From the NCBI GenBank assembly GCA_963920665.1, contig OY987269.1, forward strand, positions 498,501 to 562,500: a stretch of 64,000 bases of DNA, read 5' to 3'. Numbering within the stretch: position 1 is the stretch's first letter; each line of letters opens with the position of its first letter. The notes beneath the pieces were generated by a model that saw only the letters and a program-made list of their open reading frames with translations, had not been told where the DNA came from and made no database searches. This DNA is from Straminergon stramineum. Its lineage: Eukaryota > Streptophyta > Bryopsida > Hypnales > Calliergonaceae. A program made the translations under genes and the position numbers. Positions 46,701-56,832 of the stretch are shown in pieces.

Positions 46701-48107
46701 TCTCTGGCACCTCGTTGGGGCTCCAATGCCTCTCCACCTACATTACCATGAATGAATTGAGTCATGATTGTATAGGCAGATCCGAACCTAGATACTTTAT
46801 TGGCATGATTTCATGAACATGAGGACTCACCTCTTCAAGGAAGCCTGCCCCGTAAGCGGGATTGGCCACTGTCAGGAACTTGATCATTTTCATGTACAAC
46901 TTCATGTTTTTGTCCTTGGCCCCTACCCTCATGGCATGAGCTGCTCCTTCAGCACTCTTTTCATCAGTTGGTGTTGTCTCGTGGTATCTTCGAAGCGCCG
47001 CATCTACTGCCTGTGCAATCTCTTGTTGTGGAGTCCCAAGAGTATATTGTGAGGAAATTGGACGGGCAAGAAGCACAAGAACACCAAAGAAGATTCCAAT
47101 TGAGTACTTCACGTATATAGAGAATGTGTATCTCACCCTGAAGACGAATGAGGTGAAGACCTTAGTCGGCATGGTGGACCATGTCTTCCTCGATGGCATT
47201 GCCACACATTTTTTCTTCTCCGATGGCCTGAGCATGTCATTGAACCTTTCCATCGGTAGCAAGCCATACTTTTGCACCCAGTACAAAGTATGTACCAAGT
47301 TCGTCTTCACGTGGGAGTCCTCTATAGATCTGCATAGTGGTTAGAAGTTCCTGCTTTGAGTACATCATTTTGCAAGTTTATCGGAACATGAGATTCAGGT
47401 ATAAAACTGAGAATGAAATGATAGTGGGAATAGTGACCTCACTTGTTGATGTCATGCATGACTTGCATGACAATCTCAATTTTGCCTTTGGTGTCCAAAA
47501 CAATATTGTCCACCGCAAAGTGCCAATCAGGATTTGTGGAATACATTCTGGAAATGACATTCATCCAACCCAGGCGTCGGTGGTTTCCGTCACACTCGAA
47601 GAACTTCAAGTTCTTGAGGAATTTCACTACGGACTGTGAGTCCACGTACTCCTCAAATGTAGCATTCTTTTCCTTCCAGAGAGGGGCCCATTCATCCATC
47701 TCTTGTGTTGGGAACTGTGACATCTCGCCCGCCTCATTCATGGTGGAAACGTAGATGACTGCTGCCCCATCACGGTATCCACATGCAAACTCTTGCTCAA
47801 GAAATTGCACGTCGCATGAGAGAGTTGGCCGCACCATTGGCATAGCGAGAAGCCGGCAAAGAGGAATCGGAAATCGGAACATGTGTTCCGGCTTCATCCT
47901 CAACACATTGATGGTGGAGACGAAGTCAACTCTCTGCAGCCTCTGTAGGTCATCCTCCAACAAGTCTTTCTCCTCTTCATCCAACATATCCTCCTCAATT
48001 AGGTGTCCTTCTTCCTCTACTCCGATTTCAAGTTGGGTAGTGTCATCGGTCCCTGGTGTTTCTACAATTCTATCATCTTGAGTTACATTTAGAGGCGAGA
48101 CATCCAT
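43723..48107 (-). pseudogene. ParB-like plus N4/N6 amino-methyltransferase-like protein
   Basis: Minus-strand gene from ATG 48107 with about ten exons. Exon 1 (to about 47440) is acidic, then has FPIPLCRL, LSCDVQFLEQEFACGYRDGA and FFECDGNHRRLGWMNVI, resembling the GxHR box of ParB/sulfiredoxin-like domains. Middle exons lie at about 47327-47137, 46999-46828, 46758-46520, 46425-46150 and 45940-45207; the last has a K/E-rich coil and a frameshift near 45450-45600. The domain exons follow: 45095-44751 with LGVDVMFFDYPENLPVPG (motif IV position) and GRIIVFHSW; 44646-44385 with RTTMMVKAG, PWRGACEKDPRF and NVPGDLILDCTAST; 44280-44060 with ASIVACHGTGCHIVALEENK (motif I/II). The last exon (43975-43723) ends SESATDCTTT. 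The order, motif IV before motif I, is the beta class of DNA amino-methyltransferases (PF01555-like). DPPY is DYPE and FxGxGT is TASTGAS, so catalysis is doubtful. Three in-frame TAG codons (46630, 46254, 43810). Confidence 0.6.
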
Positions 48108-48336
48108 CTACCAAGACAACCACGAAAGAGGATGACCAAATAGGCATGGATAAGAATAAATGTACATGAGATATACCAAGGCCAAACTCCACGGCAATGG
48201 ACCCAACGCATCACTTCAATGACCAATTGAAACAACACTTGTAATAAAATTTCTGAAGATGTTCAAAATATGGTTTCCTCAAAGGTCACACCTAGCATAC
48301 ATCATAATTTGTAATTATAAATGACATCAAGTCCGG

Positions 48337-50904
48337 TCAACCCTCAAGAATCTCAACATCACTCTCTGAATCCGAGCTCAGAAGAATCATGACCTCTCCA
48401 TGCCTACCCATACTATCGGTACAATCACATTCCTCAAATGAGGGACTAACGATGGACATGGATGTCTGTGGCTCTAAGCTATATTTGGTATCAGAACTCT
48501 TAGAGGAAAACTCCAGCTGCATGCGTTTGCAAGTGTATCCTACAATCAGGTGACCCGGCCAATTGGTATTCCAACTGAGCATCAAGTCTTGAGAAGCCCT
48601 TACCAAGTCCTCCTCCTCGCCTTCTTCGTCTTCAGAGTCACTTGATACATCGATGTCTTCATCCGCGGGAGTTTTGGGCTCGAATTGCTCTCCACCGTCT
48701 TCCTCTGTGCGAGGCGTCACTGACTGCAACAAGGCTGACGGTAATCCGCTAGGTCCTTCCGAAACCTGAAACCAAAATTATGTAAGATGCGTTGAACTAC
48801 CAAGAGGTCGGATCCGACTGATCCTCTGGGCGTGTCTGCTCCACCCCCAAAAAATGGGACCCCAAATATTTTTTGGCATTCAATCTCAAACTAAGGAGGC
48901 AACAATTGAAACTAGAATTCAAGGGCAAGGGGATCCCTGGGCGGCCCAAAGCCTGGACCTCGCCCACAGCGGCAAGGTAACCCGCATAGTATCACTGTAA
49001 GTGGGACACAGAGACACGGCCCAGCGACGGGGACCGCGAGGCCACACCTCCGCCACGGCCCCTGTGCTCGTGCACCATGAGCTCACAGCGGCGTCCAAAT
49101 TTTTTGAGAATCCAAAAGGTCCCATTTTGGGGGGGTGGAGTTGGCACCTGCCAGGGTCAAGTCGGATCCAACTGATCCTCTGGGCGTGTCTGCTCCACCC
49201 CCCAAAAATGGGACCCCAAATATTTTTTGGCATTCAATCTCAAACTAAGGAGGCGACAGTTGAAACTAGAATTCAAAGGCAAGGGGATCCCTGGGCGGCC
49301 CGAAGCCTAGACCTCACCCTCAGTGGCAAGGTGACCTGCATTATATCACTGTAAGTGGGACACAAAGACACGGCCCAGCTTAGGGACCACGAGGCCACAC
49401 CTCCGCCACGGCCTTTGTGCCCGCACACCGTGAGCTCATAGCGGCGTCCAAATTTTTTGAGAATCCACAGGGTCCTATGCATTTTCAGAATTCTAGAGCA
49501 AAGGCTTCAATGTCAATTTTGTGCTATGGGAATGGGCATGAAGTTTGAACCTTGTGGTAGCCGCCGAGCTTGCGTGGCTGCAACGTTGGTGTCCCTTCGA
49601 GGTCCTTCGCGTCATCTTTCGCGCGGCTTCGTGTTGTTCGCTTAGCAAGCGCACTCTCCTCCCTCTGCGCTCATGTCATGGTGGACGCCGCGTGAGAATT
49701 TGGCAACAACGCACACACTCTTTGAAATTTGAGATCAGGTTTTCAAGTGGGGAGGTCAACTGCGCCCAGGATGTGGGGCTCGGCGATTTGGAAGGGGATG
49801 GACTGTGTGAATCGGGGTGGAGCCCGATAGGGCGGGGACCCCAAAATTCGGAGCAGGAGGACTGGGCAGGCGGCCCAGGCCACGGCCGACTTCGGCGCAC
49901 CTCATCTCGGGGAGAGGAAACTGCAAAAGGCAAGGAATGTGGGAGGGTTGGGCAATGCTCTCTCTATTTTCAGGTTTCATGATCTTTCCACCAACACCCT
50001 CACTCAATTTACAAAGTGCATGCACTTCTCAATCTCTCGATCTCTCCGAGAACGTGATTGACAAAATGCGGCCATGCAAAACTGATGCCATGCACGTAGT
50101 GGTCGCGACTACGCAGGGACTCGCGGGGCTTTACTTGGGCTTCACCGTGCTTAGATTAAAGAATAGACGACATTTTTAATCTGTGTATCTCATGCTTGTC
50201 AAAGGTCTATGATTTTTCTGTCTTCGTAAATTCTACAAAATAATTCGACCTGTCGATTGGAAGTCGTTAATTACATGGCCCTTGGATTTTAATTTTCTTT
50301 ATGCCGAATTTCACAAACGACGGGCATGATTTGTAACCATAAAAACGGCTCGCTACTTCTATATAGTCAAAGCCTACATTTCTTCCCAAAAGACTTCCTC
50401 TTGTGACGGAGACTAATCAGTCATTTCTCTCTAGGGATCCACAATTCCCCCTAGACTGTGATCTAAGGGTAATTGAATATCCTACGGGATCGTATTTTTT
50501 TTAATTGTTCTATTTCACAAACACATTGGACGCACTGATTTCTGGAATCATAAACCTCCTTTGCACAAGAGAAAAACGAAGTATGTCACTTGGGACTAGA
50601 AGAATAAAAAAGCATAAATGGAATTAATACTCACAGTGGCCCTAGAGTTGTCTTCTTCATGCTTCCAATTGACACGTGATTCCTCCAACATGGATTGACT
50701 TCCACCACCATTTTTTGGTACGGGGCCATCCTCTCCACTACTTCCTCCACCAGCAAAGCGAAGGGACTTCCTCAGCTCTCTAGGTGTAGACTGAGAAGTC
50801 CTAGACACTACCTTCTTCTTGTTCATCCTAGACTTCTTCAAAGCCTTGGAGGAGGAGAAAAAAAAACTACGACGCCTCTTTCTACTCCTCACGGCAATAG
50901 GCAC
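48337..50904 (-). CDS. Two-exon gene of unknown function, acidic SIM-like C-terminus
   Basis: Exon 1 runs from ATG 50904 (MPIAVRSRKRRRSFFF, strongly basic) to NWKHEEDNSRAT at 50635 with donor GTGAGT. Exon 2 starts after TTTGGTTTCAG near 48766 as VSEGPSGLPSALLQSVTPRT and joins in frame. The roughly 229-residue product goes from basic to Ser/Glu-rich and ends SSDSESDVEILEG. That end resembles a SUMO-interacting motif (hydrophobic V-x-I-L core beside acidic and serine residues). No stop interrupts it, unlike its neighbours. I do not recognise a family. It is divergent from the transposase gene and upstream of the methyltransferase-like gene on the same strand, inside the same element. Confidence 0.5.
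48767..50634 (-). other. Long intron of the SIM-tailed gene
   Basis: Noncoding on this gene's strand. It holds the 354-bp tandem duplication at 48807-49476 and a GC-rich stretch (49500-50160) with overlapping open frames on both strands, none convincing. Confidence 0.4.
48807..49476. repeat. Two-copy tandem repeat, unit 354 bp, with internal inverted repeat
   Basis: Copy 1 starts at 48807 and copy 2 at 49161, both with GTCGGATCC.ACTGATCCTC. They are about 93 to 95 percent alike by eye. At the junction GGTCCCATTTTGGGGGGGTGG (49128) faces its near-inverse TCCACCCCCCAAAAATGGGA (49194) across about 45 bases, so the boundary could form a hairpin. Confidence 0.8.
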
Positions 50905-51487
50905 AAGTTCAGCTCCTCAGGATTCTCCAAGCATAAGGTGAAAGAACTCTACATGAAACCTCCCTCTCCTCCCCACAACCTATAAGATGGATGCCAAATA
51001 AAATGGACATGGCGAAGTTGAGACTCAAATCACATGCTCTAGTTTCAGAGCTTCGGCCCAGGTGTACGACATGGATTTGATGAATTCCTATGTGCTTGTC
51101 GGGCTGTCAAGCGGATTAATTCCACCTCATGGCAAAAATTTGAATGTGCCGCTTAGAGGCAATTATAGAAGTCGGGGATTTCGACATCAGCCCACACAAT
51201 TATTTTTGCTCCTTTTCCAATGCATCGGTGACAAATCTAGTGCCTCCACTTAATGAACAGCAAGAAATAAATGATGAGGCCGTTTCAGTTTCCCCGAGGT
51301 CTCGGACATGCAATAAATGAATACTTGGATGGCGGTGCATAATGGGTAGCTACCTCTGGCGGTGGATTTTATCACTCAAATAACATGATTAATTATCATA
51401 CCTACCCTAATTAACGTATTGCTCACCCAAATTTAAATTCCAAAATGAAAGGCTACTACATAAGGGCATAAGGCCATCTGAATTTGG
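50905..51487. promoter_or_regulatory. Divergent intergenic region in the Mutator-like element
   Basis: About 0.6 kb between the SIM-tailed gene (minus) and the transposase gene (plus). No coding sequence or clear TATA box was recognised. Confidence 0.35.
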
Positions 51488-54400
51488 ATGCCTTCACTGA
51501 TACCAAAGTTCCATTGCCTCTCAACGTCCCTCAGCTCCTGCTTGTGTTCCACGAGGATGGCTTGTATTAGAGTGAATGGTCAAGATGCTCCGCTTGTGTT
51601 TCTTGTAGACGATGGACAATTAGCCAAGATCATGAGTCACCTCCTATACGTACGCTTCAAATTTGTAGAGTCCTCCATCTACATTGAAGAGGAAAAGTTG
51701 TCCCAATCAGGTGAATTGGTGCAATCCATTTCGGTTGTCAAGAGTCTAGATGGAGATAGCCATTGCTGGTACCTAGCCCCAGGGAACTACAGGGCTTATG
51801 GACTTCCGCTTTCCATGCTAGGGGTTTCAATAGAAATTTCGAGTCAACAATCGGATAACTCCACAGTCGACATGCCATATGTTGCGCGCACAGTGTCACC
51901 GAGACCGGCCCGTCAAGGCTTCCCAATTCTCCTTGAGAGTACAATTCTATGGTCAGTGAAGGTAGAGAAACTAGAATCCATCATAGAATTGTCGAGTGAA
52001 TCAGAAGGGGAGTCACCTAATGTGATGCTTGAAAAGAAACAACGCCCAATCCCTCTTGAGTTGAGGGAAAAGGCTTCTACACACTCAGAACCAAACACCC
52101 CCTCCAATAGTCCAGCCCCATCTCTATTGTCACGTCCTCCGGTGCACCCATCACCTACTCAACAGGTCAATATAATGGAGTGCTTGAAGAGATTGGTGAA
52201 TGTGCGGCGTTCGCAGAATGAACTATCCAATATGGATGTCAACGCCTTTAAGCATCACCGTATGCAGTACTTGCCAACTAATTTCAACGGGGACGTCATC
52301 TTCGAATTGCCCCCGTGTCAATCTACATCCTCCTCCTCAACGGCCAAGAACCTTGAGGGAATGGACAGGTGGTACGACGGACACCTGTGGTGTAAGCTGA
52401 TGACCACGAACATTCACAATTCCAACAACCTCAAGTTCCATAAGTCATACTGCGCCGGACACCTTGCTTGTCAAAATCCTAAATGCGATTATGTAAAAAG
52501 GGCTTCCAAAATGAACGAAACAAAGTGGACCGGTTACACGATTTGCCCTTTTGATAAAGGGGGGACTCCTCCCAAAGATTGTACTCTAGTATGCAAAGTT
52601 TGCAAGAGCCCCCCTCTGTGCTTGAATACATGTGATGCTAGAATATACTATGTATATTGCGATAATGAAAAAATGACTAGGGCCGCTATACACTTCGGAG
52701 ATCATACGCACCTTGTAGTGAAGGGTGTGTACAAAGACTTCACAGAGAAAATCTCGAGATTCATTGCACAGCAGGTGGCCAAAACGCCCACGGCCACCAA
52801 CTCTGCAATTGCACTCTCTGCCAGCAAAGAGTTCCTCACGAACTATTTGTTTCACAATGGAGAGGGGGAGAAAGAGATGTTGAACGGAGAGGAACTAGAG
52901 GAAGTGATGGATCGATTCCAATATCTTAGCAGTCCGAACATTAGGAATGTCATTTCATCGTTTCGCTCCAACAATAAGGGAGGGGTCATCGACAACATCA
53001 TGACAATGAAGAAAGAGTCAAAGTTTGAGTTCATACATGACAGTGTCTTCCCAGGATAAGGAAGGGAGAAGGTCTACCTCTTCAAAATGCTCACAGAAGG
53101 ACCCGGAAGTGGAGTGGACCTCGTCAAACGAATGCAACCAGGAGGGGATTTACAAAACGCATGGATAATGTTTGACCACGTCAGACGCATCAACGAGTGG
53201 AGTACCATGGCATGCCATGTGTACGATGCGGAGTACAAAAAAGTTATGACCGTGGCCACCTGCAATATGCAATCGGAGAACACGGAGATCCAAGTCCAAT
53301 TTTGGAGATCTCTAAACACAGTCATGGCAAGACATGGAGTGGAACACACCAACTTCAAAGGATTCATGGCAGATAGCGTGATGGCCAATTGGAATGCGGC
53401 ACGGATTGTCTACGAAAGTGGGTCACCCAATGAGAAAATGGAGAATCGTGAGAAGACGTGCTTGCTACATTGGAGTAGTTCGCTCCACAAGCATACCCAA
53501 AAGCACATCAAAGAAGCATTCCAACAACAACACATTACCCTCTGCAAACAATACAAAGAATTCAAGACTGTCGAAGAAGCAGAGACACGATACCTTGCAA
53601 TTCGATCTTGGTGGTTGTCATCAGGTGCTGCAAGTGAAGAAGATCTTCATCACTTGGACCACTGGCGAGCCTTCTGGCATTTCCGATACCTATAGTGGGG
53701 AGGCTTCATGACTATGGTAAGTGACTTCCTAAGTTGATTTTGAAGTATCCATCCTCCTCTATCTAAAGCGGTTGTTGAAAAATAGAGGTGTACCCTCCAA
53801 ACTTAGAGGCATGTACGTGGAGACTTTAATTGAGAATATTCCAGTAGGAATTACTTTTAACTTCTATGAATTCAGTGATGAGCATGTGAAGGGGGACCCA
53901 AATGGGGGGTCAAGGATAGGGCACCTAGACCTTAGTCGGATCCAACTGAAGGTTTTGGGCTGAAATATGTTACTCTTTTGGAGAAGACTCCCACTCAAGA
54001 AGGAGCTCCTAGACCCCCTCCTAAGAATCTCATGTGAGTCTTTTTCCTCAAAAGTAGACGTCTTCTGTAGTAATCATTTGTACATAAAATAATCTCTTTT
54101 GTATTTTTACATTAATGAACGTCTTCGTCTGTAAGCAAATGAAGTTCATACACTTGGAATGAGTCCGGCTATTAACCCTCGAAAATGAAATTGGATGTCC
54201 TCACTCCTGTGTTATGGATGGATGGATTTGTAGAAATTGAGTTTGGAAGAGATGACCGACCTACCTTTCTGCAATTTGTCCGAAACAATTCACAACAAAT
54301 GGCTTCAAATGTCAGGAAAGTGAGGAAACAACCTCTTCGACGCAACTTGCAATGACAGCATTTGTGCATGGATGCAAATGACCAACTACCGGGCACACCT

Positions 54401-55622
54401 TAGAGGACATGCATCTAGATCAAGGCCGTCCAAGGGGGAGCTCAAACTCAGAGCTGCGAGACGAAGTGGATGTCCCAAGAAAATCGCAGAAGCATTGAAC
54501 ACGTTGCCTAGAGCAGAGGGAGTGGGAACAAGAATACCACACTTGGAAGGAGAGGAAATCTTTGGGAGCACAAAGAGGAAGTTGGACATACCCATTGGTG
54601 ATGTCGGAGATTCACATAGACCGGACAAAGTGAACTTCTCTCAACCACATGTGAGAACTAGGTCTACAACGGCTTCTCTTCAATCTTTGGAGGGCCCAAG
54701 TGAACAACCTCAAACCTAGAACCCTAAATATGTCACTACGGCATTTGAAAGTGACTGTGACACCTCCAAGTGGCACATTGCTAGGATTAGCCACAAGTCC
54801 AATGCAAAATGCCACGCCCAACAACGGACCACCAACATTAGGTGCGCCTCCAAAATCGCAAGGGGAAGGAAGGGAACACCAGCTCCAACCTATCGAGGCA
54901 GGAAAGAAGATTATGGGAGCAAGTGGGAGGTGGTGGTTGACTTCTGGTTTTGTTGGGATGACATTGAATGATGTGTAAAGGGTACGAAAAGGAAGTGGGT
55001 CATTAACTTGCCTGAGGTACCAGAGGTGTGGCCCGTTCTCAGTGGAACCAACTTCGATAGGGAGGAGACTCTGCTGCTGCAACATGCAGGCTTCCACCTT
55101 CAAGAAAGGCCAACATTGTCCCCACGGCGACTCTTCACCATGTCGAAAGTTTTCCAAACTGTCTCCTACGACCAACCAACGCCCAAGAACCCGGATGCAT
55201 ATCCAACGGTTAGGAACAACCGAACCATTCGAAGGATAGCCAATGCACCAACTACGAAACAACGGGACAAGTGGGAAAGTGCAGCAAATGTTAGAGGAGA
55301 AATAGTGGGAGTCACCTTGCTCCCCTTTCCAGGCCTTGGTGCAATCGTGGCGCTTGAGATAGGGACAGACACTAACAAAATCATCTATCGAATTACAATG
55401 GGTATGTTCCCCACTTGCACATGCCCAGACTTTGTGAATATGGTTGTTTCAGCTATTGGAGGTCGACAGCAATATGTGAATTGCAAACACCTATACTACT
55501 TGTATAGGTACTTTTGCAAGATGGACATCCATGAAGACAAATTCATTCATGCACCTAGTTATAGCTTCAATGAACTGAAGGTACTCCTAGTTCGAGCAGG
55601 AATCATTACAGTTCCAGAATAA
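51488..55622 (+). pseudogene. Mutator-like transposase: WRKY-GCM1-type zinc finger, DDE, SWIM
   Basis: The first 523 codons (51488-53056) have a Ser/Pro-rich linker, then WYDGHLWCKL and C322, C328, C333, C369, C372, C378, C382, closing GDHTHLVV (H406, H408); this is a WRKY-GCM1-type chelating pattern as in MULE transposases. Next come the catalytic regions: MACHVYDAEYKKVMTV (first Asp), FKGFMADSVMANWNAAR (second Asp), CLLHW, then, after an intron from 53715, FCNLSETIHNKW (Glu) and ELKLRAARRSGCPKKIAEAL. The SWIM finger is CTCPDFV...QQYVNCKHLYYLY near 55418-55503. The last exon ends at TAA 55620. Stops at 53057 (TAA), 53693, 54231, 54717 (TAG), 54321 and 54969 (TGA) inactivate it. An alternative start is the Met at codon 24. 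Confidence 0.75.
53715..54160 (+). other. Intron in the transposase gene
   Basis: It starts with donor ATG|GTAAGT after WGGFMTM. A 63-codon frame at 53772-53963 (RGVPSKLRGMYVETLIENIP) looks protein-like but I could not place it; it may be an unrecognised exon or an inserted fragment. Confidence 0.4.
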
Positions 55623-56580
55623 GCATGGCTACATTTATCCGCATACTTCAATTACATAGTATTCATTCACATATATTGCGATTGAAATGATTTGCAGTGT
55701 ACAGAGGAAAAATGTTAATGCATTCATCAAATATAGAAGCATGTTTCATAAGTGAAGTGATTTGTTGCCAATTCATGGAAATGACTATATTTCCAAGTAT
55801 TTTTCCTACTTTCAAAACGTCTTCATAGTCTTTTTACTTCCAATGTGTTCCCATTCATTTTCCCATTTTTTTATTTTCTGTCCCCAGGGTTTTTTCCCCA
55901 TTTTTTTACCTTTCCCCATTTTCTCCCTTTCCTCATTCTTTGGATTCCCCGGGTTTTTTTCTTTTCACATTTCGTTTATCTTCTCCATTCCCTACAATTT
56001 GGGGGAGGATGTCAACATTTTGGCAGTTCTTACAAATATGAAGAGAAATGAGTTTTATAATTGTAAATTATGTAAACCACCAAAACTTAAGATTCGAGTC
56101 AAATGCCGATCCTAAATCCACCATGGCTTCTACTCATCATCTCACCCAAACCTTGAGGTTTTGTACTCAGCCTACACAAAGTCACATGAAGAATCCCAAT
56201 TGTTCTAGGATATTCACACACCAAATCCTATGTATTTAAATTAGGTAGTGACCACAACACCACTAAGTTGTGTCCAAATGGCATCTATCTATAATATTGA
56301 AACCATCTAGCATATTTCCCACTATAATCATTGAACTAAATGCTGCAACTTCCCAATCAAATTTGACAATCTTTTTCTATAGTAATAAGCAATTTCAAAA
56401 GAAAAAAAAAGAACTCATTCCAGAGTCCACGGTTTTAGGGGACACGGTCATAGGTCACAATTTTTACTAAAAATAGGAAATTTTTGTCCATTTTGGGAGA
56501 AAAAATGAACAAAAAAAATTGGGGGGCAATTTTTTGCTCCAAAAAAGTTTTGGGGGCTCTAGGCTCACATACTCCATGCT
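55623..56580. other. Right subterminal region of the Mutator-like element
   Basis: AT-rich with a pyrimidine-rich block (55790-56000, TTTTCCCATTTTTT-like). No gene. Confidence 0.45.
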
Positions 56581-56642
56581 CACATACTCCATGCTCACAG
56601 CTCACAAGCTCACGGCTCCAAGCTCACACGCTAGCGTCGTTG

Positions 56643-56775
56643 ATGTTATAGGCACCTTCCATGGTTATAGTATATTTATATTATAGGTACCTATGTTACA
56701 AGCACCTTCCATGGTTGTAGGGTACTTATATTTTAATTATATATGTTATAAACACCTTCAATAGTTGTAGAATAT
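56643..56775. repeat. TATGTTATA minisatellite right of the Mutator-like element
   Basis: Two to three units of ATGTTATAGGCACCTTCCAT with GGTTATAG, period about 55 to 65 bases, continuing the array at 43283-43392. Confidence 0.7.
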
Positions 56776-56832
56776 GTACTTACACCTAGGCTCAAGGCTC
56801 ATAGACTCACATTTCTAGGCTTATATACTAGC
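56776..56832. mobile_element. Degenerate second Mutator-like right end
   Basis: AGGCTCAAGGCTCATAGACT and CTAGGCTTATATACTAGCATCATTG resemble the true right end (GCTCACAAGCTCACGGCTCC ... GCTAGCGTCGTTG) and again follow the TATGTTATA repeat. It may be the remnant of an older related insertion. Confidence 0.4.

Larger units (their letters stand above)
43393..56642. mobile_element. Mutator-like element, 13.25 kb, with transposase, ParB-methyltransferase-like and third gene
   Basis: The left end starts CAGGGTTGCTAGCATGTGAG; the reverse of the right end starts CAACGACGCTAGCGTGTGAG, matching 16 of the first 21 bases. Both ends carry several GTGAGC sub-repeats, and an inner inverted pair GGACCTATGACCGTG (43462) / CACGGTCATAGGTCA (56443) extends the similarity. 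ATGTTATAGG flanks both sides (43383-43392 and 56643-56652), a candidate 10-bp target duplication, though the surrounding tandem array contains similar words. Inside are a plus-strand MULE-type transposase and two minus-strand genes. Stops in the transposase and methyltransferase-like genes mark it as inactive. Confidence 0.65.
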
